Shown: positions 18,088-26,217 of the stretch, piece after piece
Layout: every line of letters starts with the position of its first letter
How positions within the stretch are numbered: the stretch's first letter is position 1
Assembly (NCBI RefSeq): GCF_000023885.1
Contig: NC_013165.1
Coordinates: forward strand, 2,666,001-2,730,000
Direction of reading: 5' to 3'
From: Slackia heliotrinireducens DSM 20476
GTDB lineage: Bacteria > Actinomycetota > Coriobacteriia > Coriobacteriales > Eggerthellaceae
DNA length: 64,000 nt
Notes under the pieces: generated by a model
What the model was told of the DNA's origin: nothing
Databases searched by the model: none
The model's input: the letters and a program-made list of their open reading frames with translations, nothing else
Position numbers and translations under genes: made by a program

Positions 18088-18114
18088 CAAAAAAAGCCCC
18101 TCCGCAGAGGGGCT
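18088..18114 (-). terminator. Terminator of the PIN toxin-antitoxin operon
   Basis: AGCCCCTC/GAGGGGCT (18095-18102 with 18107-18114) has loop CGCA. On the minus strand it is followed by TTTTTT. It lies 24 bases past the toxin stop codon. Confidence 0.85.
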
Positions 18115-18137
18115 CTCCCAATGCTGAAAACCGACCG

Positions 18138-18575
18138 TTATGCCGGCAGCTCGTAGGTCAGCTTATGCTTTGTGGCCATCAGGTCGATGTATTCCGCAGG
18201 GGTCAACGCGGGCGTTCCCAGGCTCGCGTACGCCTCGGGCTTGCGGGTAATCAGGTAATCCGCACCGGTGTTTTCGCAACACACGGCCGTCATGGACTCG
18301 TCCATGCTCGGATACTCGATGGCTTTCTCCACCTCGACATGACCCAATGCGCACACGTTGACATGACGCAGGCTTGCCGCAATCGAGCGCTGCACCAGCG
18401 TACGGTCGTTGACGTTGCGCATGAGGTAGAACACGTCCAGGTAGGCCTGAGGCGTGGCCCACAGCTCAACATCGCCGACGATTTGCATCATGATGAGCCT
18501 CTTCATCTCGTCGGTATAGGGCTTGCGCTGGGCGAACAGGTCGAACAGTACGTCCGTATCAATGAGAATTCGCAT
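18138..18575 (-). CDS. PIN-domain protein, probable VapC-like toxin
   Basis: A 145-residue PIN-fold RNase. The N-terminal MRILIDTDVLFDLF carries the first metal-binding Asp. A mid-domain Glu/Asp pair lies in HVEVEKAIEY and SMDESM, and GADYLITRKPEAY near the end holds the last conserved acidic region, although the usual final Asp in TRD is Lys here (TRKPE). It starts one base after the antitoxin stop codon. As a pair they form a type II toxin-antitoxin module. The RNA target is unknown. Confidence 0.8.
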   Translation of the reverse strand: MRILIDTDVLFDLFAQRKPYTDEMKRLIMMQIVGDVELWATPQAYLDVFYLMRNVNDRTLVQRSIAASLRHVNVCALGHVEVEKAIEYPSMDESMTAVCCENTGADYLITRKPEAYASLGTPALTPAEYIDLMATKHKLTYELPA

Positions 18576-18576
18576 G

Positions 18577-18870
18577 TTATGACCTCATTCCGGGATCGAA
18601 CAGCTCGTCGAAGGTGACGCCGTCCCATTCGGAAGGCACTTCGACGCGCACCCTTTTCATGAAGCTGAGCAGCTCCGCGGCCTGCGCCTCGGTCAGCGTG
18701 CGGGCGCCGGCATCCGGCAAGTCGACGGCTTTGGGCAGGCGACGTTCTCTGATGACGTAGTCGTAGGCGGCGTTGATGAGCTCCGAGGGGGACGAGCCGA
18801 TCTCCTTCAACACGGCATTGCCGCGATCGCGCACGGCCTCTGGCACCCTGCCCGTTACAACCGGATCCAT
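18577..18870 (-). CDS. Antitoxin of the PIN toxin, RelB/DinJ-like
   Basis: This 97-residue protein is the first gene of the toxin-antitoxin operon. Its N-terminus VTGRVPEAVRDRGNAVLKEIG followed by SPSELINAAYDYVIRE is a ribbon-helix-helix pattern as in RelB/DinJ antitoxins. The acidic C-terminus (VPSEWDGVTFDELFDP) probably wraps the toxin. ATG 18870 follows AAGGAG by six bases. Two near-identical palindromic boxes at 18894-18906 and 18931-18942 lie just upstream and are likely operator sites for autoregulation. Confidence 0.75.
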   Translation of the reverse strand: MDPVVTGRVPEAVRDRGNAVLKEIGSSPSELINAAYDYVIRERRLPKAVDLPDAGARTLTEAQAAELLSFMKRVRVEVPSEWDGVTFDELFDPGMRS

Positions 18871-18893
18871 CTGGACTCCTTCCGTTTTGTATT

Positions 18894-18942
18894 GCCGTAA
18901 TACGGCTTCCTTACGGCTATAACTGTAACACGGTAATACGGC
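18894..18942. promoter_or_regulatory. Repeated palindromic boxes upstream of the antitoxin gene
   Basis: GCCGTAATACGGC (18894-18906) is a palindrome around a central base. CGGTAATACGGC (18931-18942) repeats it with one changed position. A half-like TTACGGC lies between them at 18911-18917. Their position right before the antitoxin gene fits autorepression by the ribbon-helix-helix protein. Confidence 0.55.
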
Positions 18943-19091
18943 TGCCACAATCAACGGTGCCGTGGCATCGGTTGCAGATCGGCAACGCCACTGTGCCGAA
19001 ACGGCCGAAGCCCGCCAAGCCCCACCTGACGCGGCCCGTTCCCACCCGTGGTACCATGTCGAATGCACCGAATCGCATTCCAGGAGGCACC

Positions 19092-20018
19092 GTGGACAAC
19101 GTCATCGATTTCGAACATGAACGCACAGCCGCAGGCGACTACATCGTCCGCGGCGTAGCCGGCGACGGACAAATCCGCGCCTTCGCCATTACGGCGCGCG
19201 AAAGCGTGCAGGAGGCAAGCACCCGCCACCACACGAGCCCCGTGGCCACGGCCGCGCTGGGGCGCCTGCTCATGGCGGGCCAGATGATGGGATGGATGTT
19301 CAAAAACCCTGATGAGCTCATCACGCTTACGCTGGAAGGCGACGGTCCGCTGTGCCCGGTCACCGTCACGGCCGACAGCACGGGCCGCGCCAAGGGCTAC
19401 GTGGCGCACCCCAATGTTTGGCTGGACCTGAACAGCAAGCGCAAGCTCGACGTGGGCGGGGCCGTGGGATCCGGCATGCTGCTGGTGGTGCGCGACCAGC
19501 CGGGCATCGAACCCTATTCCAGCCGCGTCGAACTGGTCAGCGGCGAAATCGGCGACGACTTGGTGCATTACTTCGTCACAAGCGACCAGGTGCCCACCAC
19601 CGTAGGCCTGGGCGTGCTGGTCGACCGCGATCTAAGCGTGCGGCAGGCCGGCGGATTCATCATCCAGCTCATGCCCCACTACGATGACGAGCTGGTGGAT
19701 CGCCTCGAACAGAACCTGGCGGGCGTGAGCAGCGTAACCGATATGCTTGAGCAGGGCATGACCCCCGAAACCATGCTCGAGCGGCTGCTCGCCGGGCTGG
19801 ATCCCATCATGTTAGAAACCACTCCTGCATCGTTTTATTGCGGGTGCAATGCAAAACGGGCGCAGCGTGCCGTGCTTGCCCTGGGAGCTTCGGAAATCAA
19901 AGACATGATCGAAAAGAACGAACCTGCTGAGGTGTACTGCCATTTCTGCGGAGACCGATACGAGTTCACCCCCGATGAGCTTTCCGCCATGCTCGGTTTC
20001 GACCAGCAACTAAGCTAA
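19092..20018 (+). CDS. hslO: Redox-regulated molecular chaperone Hsp33
   Basis: Hsp33 is a cytoplasmic holdase activated by oxidation of a zinc-binding Cys cluster. The 308-residue product has the expected order: DNVIDFEHERTAAGD-type N-terminal barrel, GRLLMAGQMMGW helix, YFVTSDQVPTTVGLGVL segment, and a C-terminal zinc site. The site is formed by CGC near residue 256 and CHFC near residue 290, giving the CxC...CxxC pattern. The start is GTG at 19092, five bases after AGGAGG, which matches the family N-terminus better than upstream ATGs. It is monocistronic. Confidence 0.92.
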   Translation: MDNVIDFEHERTAAGDYIVRGVAGDGQIRAFAITARESVQEASTRHHTSPVATAALGRLLMAGQMMGWMFKNPDELITLTLEGDGPLCPVTVTADSTGRAKGYVAHPNVWLDLNSKRKLDVGGAVGSGMLLVVRDQPGIEPYSSRVELVSGEIGDDLVHYFVTSDQVPTTVGLGVLVDRDLSVRQAGGFIIQLMPHYDDELVDRLEQNLAGVSSVTDMLEQGMTPETMLERLLAGLDPIMLETTPASFYCGCNAKRAQRAVLALGASEIKDMIEKNEPAEVYCHFCGDRYEFTPDELSAMLGFDQQLS

Positions 20019-20092
20019 GCGGACGAATCCAACGTGACCATCCATATCCCGACCACTGAACCGTCAGGCCTATAGAAGTGTCTTTACACAGG

Positions 20093-20122
20093 TTGCGTTT
20101 TCTTTATTTCTGTTCTTATATA
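20093..20122 (+). promoter_or_regulatory. Candidate sigma-70-type promoter of the diguanylate cyclase gene
   Basis: TTGCGT (20093-20098), an 18-base spacer and TATATA (20117-20122) lie 75 bases before the start codon at 20198. The region is locally AT-rich against a GC-rich background. Confidence 0.4.
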
Positions 20123-20197
20123 TGTCGATACCAACCTATCTTTCTGATACAATACTGAATCATCCTCAATTACATGGTTCAGGAAGGCGATGCCGCT

Positions 20198-21076
20198 ATG
20201 TCTCTCGATGGCAAGGTAATTCCCGGCGCTCATCATTTTACTTCCGAGCAGCTTGAGATTATTCTGAAGGCAGTTCCGGCCAATGTATTCTTCAAGGACC
20301 TGGATTGCCGATATCAGTATGTGAGCCACATCTGCGACATGCTCAACACCGGCGGAAAGGGCACCATCATCGGAAAGACCGACCCGGAAATTCAACCAGA
20401 TCCCGAACTCGGTCGGAAGTTCTACGAAGAGGACAAGGAAATCATCCGCACGGGTGAGTCCATGAAGTACCTCCAGGAAATGACGTTCGGCCCCGACACG
20501 TACTATTACGAGATATCCAAAATGCCCGTCATCGATTCGGATGGCGAAATCATGGGCGTCATCGGCATGGTCTCCGACATGACCGAGCAGATTCTCACGC
20601 AGCGTAAACTGGAAGCCTACAGCCAAATCGACTCCATGACGGGCGTGTTCAACCGCACGTTTTTCAACAAGTTCCTGGACGACGCCAAAGACGTGAATCA
20701 GCCCATGGCCGTCATCATGGCGGACTGCAACTATCTGAAAACGTTCAACGACAACTACGGGCATTCCATGGGCGACCAGCTCATCAAGTCCACGGTTGAG
20801 AACATCCAGCAAGTCATCGGCGAACAGGGCAAGGTGGTGCGCTGGGGCGGCGACGAATTCCTGCTCATCATCCCGAACTGCGACGAAGCCGCCTGCGAGC
20901 AGATCGTCAATCGTCTGCAGGAGACAGAATCCAACGTCATCGTGTGCGGAAACCCCCTCAGCACCTCCTACGGATACGCCATCGTCACGCAGGATGTGCC
21001 GCTTGAGCAGGCCATTGACATTGCCGACAAACGCATGTACGCCGCAAAGCAGGCCCTCAAGAACGCCATCGCGTAA
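20198..21076 (+). CDS. Diguanylate cyclase, PAS-GGDEF
   Basis: It makes the second messenger cyclic-di-GMP. The 292 residues split into an N-terminal PAS domain (about 10-130), ending with the PAS-associated GVIGMVSDMTEQ, and a GGDEF domain (about 140-290). The domain has DSMTGVFNRTFF and the intact active-site motif RWGGDEF at about 215-221. No RxxD inhibitory site precedes the motif. There is no membrane segment, so sensing is cytoplasmic. ATG 20198 follows AGGAAGG; an in-frame ATG at 20174 lacks a ribosome-binding site. A strong terminator follows. It is convergent with the EAL protein gene. Confidence 0.88.
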   Translation: MSLDGKVIPGAHHFTSEQLEIILKAVPANVFFKDLDCRYQYVSHICDMLNTGGKGTIIGKTDPEIQPDPELGRKFYEEDKEIIRTGESMKYLQEMTFGPDTYYYEISKMPVIDSDGEIMGVIGMVSDMTEQILTQRKLEAYSQIDSMTGVFNRTFFNKFLDDAKDVNQPMAVIMADCNYLKTFNDNYGHSMGDQLIKSTVENIQQVIGEQGKVVRWGGDEFLLIIPNCDEAACEQIVNRLQETESNVIVCGNPLSTSYGYAIVTQDVPLEQAIDIADKRMYAAKQALKNAIA

Positions 21077-21095
21077 CACTTCGCCAAATACACCG

Positions 21096-21131
21096 AAGGG
21101 CTCGGTCCGCATGAACCGAGCCCTTCTTTTT
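21096..21131 (+). terminator. Rho-independent terminator after the diguanylate cyclase
   Basis: AAGGGCTCGGT (21096-21106) pairs with ACCGAGCCCTT (21115-21125), followed by CTTTTT. Confidence 0.88.
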
Positions 21132-21155
21132 GTCGCACGAAAGCCTGAGGCGGAC

Positions 21156-23816
21156 CTAGCTGTTGACGGTGGACAGATACAGCCGGCGCTTTTCGAACGT
21201 ATACAGAAGGAAAATCCGCCCTTCCAGTTTAATCGTGTTTCCGTCGGACCGATGGAAACGGGCTTTCACCGGCCTTCCCTCCAGGGAATGGTCTGCTTCG
21301 CGGAACGCTTTGCGCAGCACAGCCGCATCACCTTGGCAGTACAGACGGATGAACTTCTCCATGGCCTTTCGGTCGTCGGCGTCGATACCGGTCAGGTCGG
21401 AAAACGCTTTGTTCATCTGCACGATGGAGATGACGTCGCCTTCTTCCCTGTACACCGCCGCAGCGCCGACGATGCTGTCCAGCACCGTGTCGTTGAGGAT
21501 TCCTTCGTACACCATGTCCCTAAAATGCAGCTTGCACCTGAACAGAGGTTTCTTCGCATGCAGCGGCACGCCCAGCTTGGTCGGGTCGCACAGCAGCCGC
21601 TCGTACGCTTCGGCGGGCATGGGCTCGTAGAAATAGTTGCCTTGCGCATACGTGTCGCCCATGCTCAAAAGCGTGTCGCGCTGGACCTGCCGCTCCACAC
21701 CTTCGGCTACGACCACCAAACCGATCATGTGCGCCATGCTGATGACCGATTCGACAATGCTCGATGCGCGGTCGTCCTGCCCCATTTGATTCAAGAAATG
21801 GATGTCTGTCTTGATGCCGTCGATATCAAGCGCATGCAGCATGCTCAAAGACGACGACCCGCTGCCGAAGTCATCAAGAAAGACGAAGAATCCGTGTTCG
21901 CGCAGGCGGACGATGACATCGCGAAGGTCGTCCAGATTCTCGGACAAGGCCGTTTCGGTAATCTCCACGTTGATGAGCGACGGGTCGATGCCATATTTCT
22001 CCACCAAACCGATGAGCTCCTGGGCAACATCTGCAAAATAGAAATCGACGCGCGATACGTTTACCGATACGGGCAGAGGAGCAATCCCCCGATCGATAAG
22101 GTTGCGCTGCCATTTGCACACTTCTTCCCAAATGAAGCGGTCGAGCGAATACACCAGGCCGCTATGCTCCATTTCTCCAATGAAAACGTCTGGCCCGACA
22201 ATCCGCCCATTCCGGTTCCAACGAGCCAGCGCTTCTGCACCCACGATGAGTCCGGTGCCCTCGTTCACCTTCGGTTGCAGGTAGAACAGGAACTCGCCGT
22301 TTTGGAGGCCATGCTTTGCTTCCACCTGGAGCATTTTCGCTTCCTTTATGCCCTGGAAACGCTCTGCATCGTAGAATCCGCACCGCTTGGCATAGCTGCC
22401 CTTGATTTGGGCCATGGCCGCGGCTGCATGGTCGTACATCGCGATGGCGCTCGAGCAGAAACCCGTCGGTCGGCAGACTCCGAAGATATGTGCGAATCCA
22501 TCCGGGCAATCGAATGCGTCGACCACCTGATCGACAATCTGGACCAAAGCGGCGTCCGAACCGATGGGAACCGGAAGCAGCAAGCAGAAATCGTCGTTGC
22601 CCACATAGCCGCCAACGCCCTGGAATCGCCGAGCCACCTCGTCCACCGTCGCTGCTGTTTTTTCGAGAAGGTCGTTGCCGCTTTGCCACCCGAAGATGTC
22701 GTTATACAGGCGGAAGAAGTTGATGTCGACGGCAATCGCCGCCACATCGTGATCGAAGATGGTCGAAATCCACTGCTCAGCCCCTCGGAAGAAGTCCTCC
22801 CCCTGGGGCAAGAGGATGGTTGCCCTATGGTCTTGGGTCCTGCCTTCGTCGTCGGAGCCGTCATCGTGAATGCGCCCCTGCTGGAGCATGCGTTCTTTCT
22901 CCTGTCGCATATCCCGAACTGCCGCATCGATCAGCTCGTTAAGGGACTCTCCGCATTCCTCGGCGAACCTGCTGCCGAAAGCCGCATCGATGCCGCGTTC
23001 TTGCATAAGTCGGATTGCGAAGTCGAGTTCCGCCCCGAACGCCGTGCGGTCATCGTCCGTATCCAACACCAGGAAATCCGTCGAATCGATACGAAACACC
23101 GCATCGTTGCCGAACACGCTTTGCAGGACGGATTCGGCATGAATGAGCGTTTGCTCCATGTGGACGCGATGGCCCGTATCGTCCATGCCGCACACCCCGC
23201 AGCACACAAACCCGACGCTTCCGCTCCTGTCCATCCTCTCAATCCGATGGCGCAGGCCCATCTTGTTGCCGGCACCGCTGACCTCATCGGTGTATCCCTG
23301 CTGATCAAGCTGCCGACGCATGTCGTTTCCGCAGATGAGCGATGCAATGACGAAACGGATGCCAGCCAGAACGAGGTCGTCTTCGAACAGGTTCAGGTTC
23401 TGAGGATCGGCTATGATCACGAATCCGAAGTTCGCCCCCATGAAATCCAAGGTGAAGCCGACCACGGATTGCACGCCCGCCTGCTTCAACACGTGGTAGA
23501 CGGCGGGGTCTTCGTCGGCAATCGAATCCACATCGTCTGTCACGAACACGCCTTTGGTCTCCAGGAATTGCTGCCAGATGTCCAGACCATGCTTGCTGGC
23601 CTCGGCGTATGACGTAACGGCATTAACGCCTTCGTCGTGGTTCCAGTACAGGCCGTAGCGGTACCGGCCCGCATCGTCATCGCAGGACACGGCGATGCTC
23701 CGACAATGCAGGAATTCGCCCAGCTCTGAGAGAAAACCTTCTATCATTCTTTCATCTCGGGTGCGCGTCAAAGCCTTGGCGGCTTGCGAGATGAGCATTT
23801 CCAGGGCATTTCTCAT
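21156..23816 (-). CDS. GAF / degenerate GGDEF / EAL / PAS signalling protein, probable c-di-GMP phosphodiesterase
   Basis: An 886-residue cytoplasmic protein. Residues about 20-170 look like a GAF sensor. Two GGDEF-like regions follow (about 175-310 and 335-485); in the second the motif is GNDDF, so cyclase activity is unlikely. The EAL domain (about 490-750) looks intact: GAEALARW, SVNVSRVDF, EITETAL, DDFGSGSSSL, IKTDIHF, AEGVER and QGNYF provide the metal and catalytic residues. A PAS-like C-terminus (770-886) ends the protein. ATG 23816 follows AGGAGG. It is probably co-transcribed with the BTAD regulator 67 bases upstream and may oppose the cyclase at 20198. Confidence 0.85.
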   Translation of the reverse strand: MRNALEMLISQAAKALTRTRDERMIEGFLSELGEFLHCRSIAVSCDDDAGRYRYGLYWNHDEGVNAVTSYAEASKHGLDIWQQFLETKGVFVTDDVDSIADEDPAVYHVLKQAGVQSVVGFTLDFMGANFGFVIIADPQNLNLFEDDLVLAGIRFVIASLICGNDMRRQLDQQGYTDEVSGAGNKMGLRHRIERMDRSGSVGFVCCGVCGMDDTGHRVHMEQTLIHAESVLQSVFGNDAVFRIDSTDFLVLDTDDDRTAFGAELDFAIRLMQERGIDAAFGSRFAEECGESLNELIDAAVRDMRQEKERMLQQGRIHDDGSDDEGRTQDHRATILLPQGEDFFRGAEQWISTIFDHDVAAIAVDINFFRLYNDIFGWQSGNDLLEKTAATVDEVARRFQGVGGYVGNDDFCLLLPVPIGSDAALVQIVDQVVDAFDCPDGFAHIFGVCRPTGFCSSAIAMYDHAAAAMAQIKGSYAKRCGFYDAERFQGIKEAKMLQVEAKHGLQNGEFLFYLQPKVNEGTGLIVGAEALARWNRNGRIVGPDVFIGEMEHSGLVYSLDRFIWEEVCKWQRNLIDRGIAPLPVSVNVSRVDFYFADVAQELIGLVEKYGIDPSLINVEITETALSENLDDLRDVIVRLREHGFFVFLDDFGSGSSSLSMLHALDIDGIKTDIHFLNQMGQDDRASSIVESVISMAHMIGLVVVAEGVERQVQRDTLLSMGDTYAQGNYFYEPMPAEAYERLLCDPTKLGVPLHAKKPLFRCKLHFRDMVYEGILNDTVLDSIVGAAAVYREEGDVISIVQMNKAFSDLTGIDADDRKAMEKFIRLYCQGDAAVLRKAFREADHSLEGRPVKARFHRSDGNTIKLEGRIFLLYTFEKRRLYLSTVNS

Positions 23817-23883
23817 AGATGGTCCTCCTGCGATCGGCACGCTGCCGCCCACATTGCCGCAGCGATTGTTTCGAACAATTCTG

Positions 23884-25062
23884 CTACTCGACACTACGGG
23901 CGCTGTAGGTCACGCGGTACGGCACGGCCCCCTGCGTGTAATAGGCTTGCAAAACCCGCTTCATCACGATGTCCACGTTTTCGACGGAGCATCCAGCGAG
24001 CAGAATCAGGTATTGGCTTCCGCTGAACCGGGTAACCGCATCCCCCCGTCGCAAGCTGGAAAGGATCGCCTGTTCCAAACGGTCCACCGCCTCGCCGGAA
24101 CGCGCAAGGTCGGCGGCCTTGGTGTCAAGGGTGACCAGTACTATCGAAGACGGGGCTTCGTTCCTGTCTTTCAACCTGCGGTTCAACGCGTAGATATTCC
24201 GGAACACGCCGTATTCGCAGAGCATCGCGCGCTGGACCTCTTCGCAATGATCGAGCTCGAAGGCAATGCGGTCCAGATCGTTTTCAGGCTGGCTGATTCG
24301 ACTGAGCATGGCTTCATACAGCTGCGTCATGGGCATGCTTGGTACGCCGCCCGTGTATTGCATGATGACGCCCGTCGCCTCAAGGTAGTATCGCTCGGCA
24401 TCCAGAATCCTGTTCATTCCCGCATATGCCCGAAGCACGGCACAATGCAGGTCTTCGTCGGATGGATCCAGAGCAAGCGCGGCGCGGGCCAGGCTTTCTT
24501 CATCTTCGAATTCGCCGTTGCGATCGTATATGTCCGCCAGATTCTTGACGGCACCCAGAAACAGATTGTGATAGTACGACTGCCGAGGCAGCAGGTCGTA
24601 TTCATCCGGAAATTCCTCCAAGAACCGACCGCGATAGCAGCTTACAGCCTGCATGAGCGACTCTCGGCGCTCCGTTTCTTCCGCTGCGTCACGTGAACGC
24701 GCAACAGCATCCTGCATAGTCTGGAAATCGGTAACCAAAGGAACGTCGGGGCTCCAATAGTAGATGCCCTTGCCGGAAACAATGAGGTCTTCGCCGGGCC
24801 AAAACCTGTCCAGCAATTTACGAAGGCGATATACGAGATTGGCAAGCGCATGGGCGGGGTCGTCCGTAGAACCCGGCCAGAGGATATCCATCAGGTGCTC
24901 GTTGCGTCCAGGCATGCTGTTGTTGTAAATCAAAGCGGAAAGCAGCCTCATGAGCTGCTTTGACCTGGCCGTAGACTGACTGAGCGTCACATCGCCTTTC
25001 GTAAGGCTGAATGGCCCGAAAAACGATGCACGAAACGTGTTCTCGTCTGCCACATCAACCAT
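23884..25062 (-). CDS. BTAD/SARP-type transcriptional regulator with a C-terminal GGDEF-like tail
   Basis: A 392-residue regulator. Residues about 8-100 form an OmpR-like winged helix with RSKQLMRLLSALIYNN and ANLVYRLRKLLDRFW. Residues 110-255 form a bacterial transcriptional activation domain of TPR helices (CYRGRFLEEFPDEYDLL, RAALALDPSDEDLHCAVLRAYA). The last 130 residues resemble a degenerate cyclase fold (RRGDAVTRFSGSQYLILLAG), where SGSQY stands in for GGDEF. It lies 66 bases past the minor pilin gene on the same strand, between the pilus operon and the EAL protein, and is a good candidate regulator of both. Confidence 0.82.
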   Translation of the reverse strand: MVDVADENTFRASFFGPFSLTKGDVTLSQSTARSKQLMRLLSALIYNNSMPGRNEHLMDILWPGSTDDPAHALANLVYRLRKLLDRFWPGEDLIVSGKGIYYWSPDVPLVTDFQTMQDAVARSRDAAEETERRESLMQAVSCYRGRFLEEFPDEYDLLPRQSYYHNLFLGAVKNLADIYDRNGEFEDEESLARAALALDPSDEDLHCAVLRAYAGMNRILDAERYYLEATGVIMQYTGGVPSMPMTQLYEAMLSRISQPENDLDRIAFELDHCEEVQRAMLCEYGVFRNIYALNRRLKDRNEAPSSIVLVTLDTKAADLARSGEAVDRLEQAILSSLRRGDAVTRFSGSQYLILLAGCSVENVDIVMKRVLQAYYTQGAVPYRVTYSARSVE

Positions 25063-25128
25063 ACAAACCCGCCTTTCGATGTGCCTGGCCCTGCAAAGAA
25101 CACCAGGAGCCGAAGACCATGGATTGTA

Positions 25129-26217
25129 TCACTCCGAACGCTTCGCGCGACGCTTGGACCTCGCTACGGTTGCCAAAGCCAATACGCAGAAGGAAACACC
25201 GGCGGCTGCGACCAACATGCCGAGCTCAAGCCCGTCGCCCGTCTGCGGAAGGTGCCCAGCCCATCCCGAGGAACCCTTGCCAGACTTCTGCGATGGCGTG
25301 TTGTTGCCGCCCTTCTTGCCCGGCTTGCCATCCCCTTCGTCAGGCGGATTCTGCTCTTCATCGGGCTGCACGGTATTGGTAAGGATGAACGTGTTGTTTT
25401 CGCGCGTCACCTTTGCAGTGTAGCCCTTGGGAACGTTCACCTCTTGCACGGACCATTCTTGGTCAGAAGCAAGCCCGCTCCAGGTATAGCACCAGTTCAT
25501 GGATGCATCCAAGGTCACCATATCGTAGGCTTCGCCATTGCAGAGCAAAGCGACCTGGATGGAATTCGGACGCAGTCCCGCTTGGTTGTTGGAATCGATC
25601 CAATGCTTTTCCACGGAAACGTCCATGGAGTCTTCGCCCAGGACATGGACTTCGATTTTCGGATCGCAATCGTAGTCGAAAAGAAGCTCGCCCTCTTCGT
25701 TCATCATGGGTTCTTCGATCAGGAAGGGCATGACCTCGACGTCGTAGTGCTTTCCGTTAGAATCGCCATCCTTGTTCTGCTGGCAGACCAGGTAGACGCC
25801 ATCTTCCAGATGGTCGAACACCACATCGCCGTTCGCATCGCTCTCGACGACGGCCAAGGGCTCAACCGGATGATCCCTCTTGACCCAGACTTCCAGGTCG
25901 GCTGCGGTTTCGGGGCTATGTGCGGCAACGTCGTCCACATTGTGGTGGGTAGCGGACTCCGGGAAGTCGCTCAGCAGATGGAGCTCCCCTTCGTACCACG
26001 AACCTGAAGCGACTTCGTACAGCTCAAGACGGATATGGGAGGGATGCACCACGTTGTCGCTGTCGTGCAGATGGATGTGGACCACGTCCTCGCCGTTGAG
26101 CGCCGCATCCTCTTGCGCATAAGCCGCCTGCGGCAGCAGAGCCGCCATACACGTCAGAAGCAACGCAGCCAACGCCAGTACCATCAGGCTACGCATCCTG
26201 GTCATGGTCGCAATCAT
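25129..26217 (-). CDS. LPXTG-anchored minor or basal pilin with a CnaB-type domain
   Basis: A 362-residue exported surface protein. It has a Sec signal peptide (about residues 1-40, ending near AYAQE), an acidic His-rich N-terminal region, and a CnaB-like domain (SVEKHWIDSNNQ to FILTNTV). A Pro/Gly/Lys-rich stalk leads to the sorting signal LPQTGDG, a membrane helix and a basic tail RSKRRAKRSE. ATG 26217 follows GGAAGGAGG by eight bases and overlaps the sortase gene by 29 bases, so the two are translationally linked. Last gene of the pilus operon, it may be the subunit that anchors the fibre. Confidence 0.85.
   Translation of the reverse strand: MIATMTRMRSLMVLALAALLLTCMAALLPQAAYAQEDAALNGEDVVHIHLHDSDNVVHPSHIRLELYEVASGSWYEGELHLLSDFPESATHHNVDDVAAHSPETAADLEVWVKRDHPVEPLAVVESDANGDVVFDHLEDGVYLVCQQNKDGDSNGKHYDVEVMPFLIEEPMMNEEGELLFDYDCDPKIEVHVLGEDSMDVSVEKHWIDSNNQAGLRPNSIQVALLCNGEAYDMVTLDASMNWCYTWSGLASDQEWSVQEVNVPKGYTAKVTRENNTFILTNTVQPDEEQNPPDEGDGKPGKKGGNNTPSQKSGKGSSGWAGHLPQTGDGLELGMLVAAAGVSFCVLALATVARSKRRAKRSE

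Noticed and set aside
20796-23612. A 938-codon plus-strand reading frame overlapping the EAL protein gene
   Set aside because: It runs antisense to a gene with intact EAL motifs, has a repetitive His/Ala/Val-rich composition typical of GC-rich shadow frames, and lacks a ribosome-binding site.
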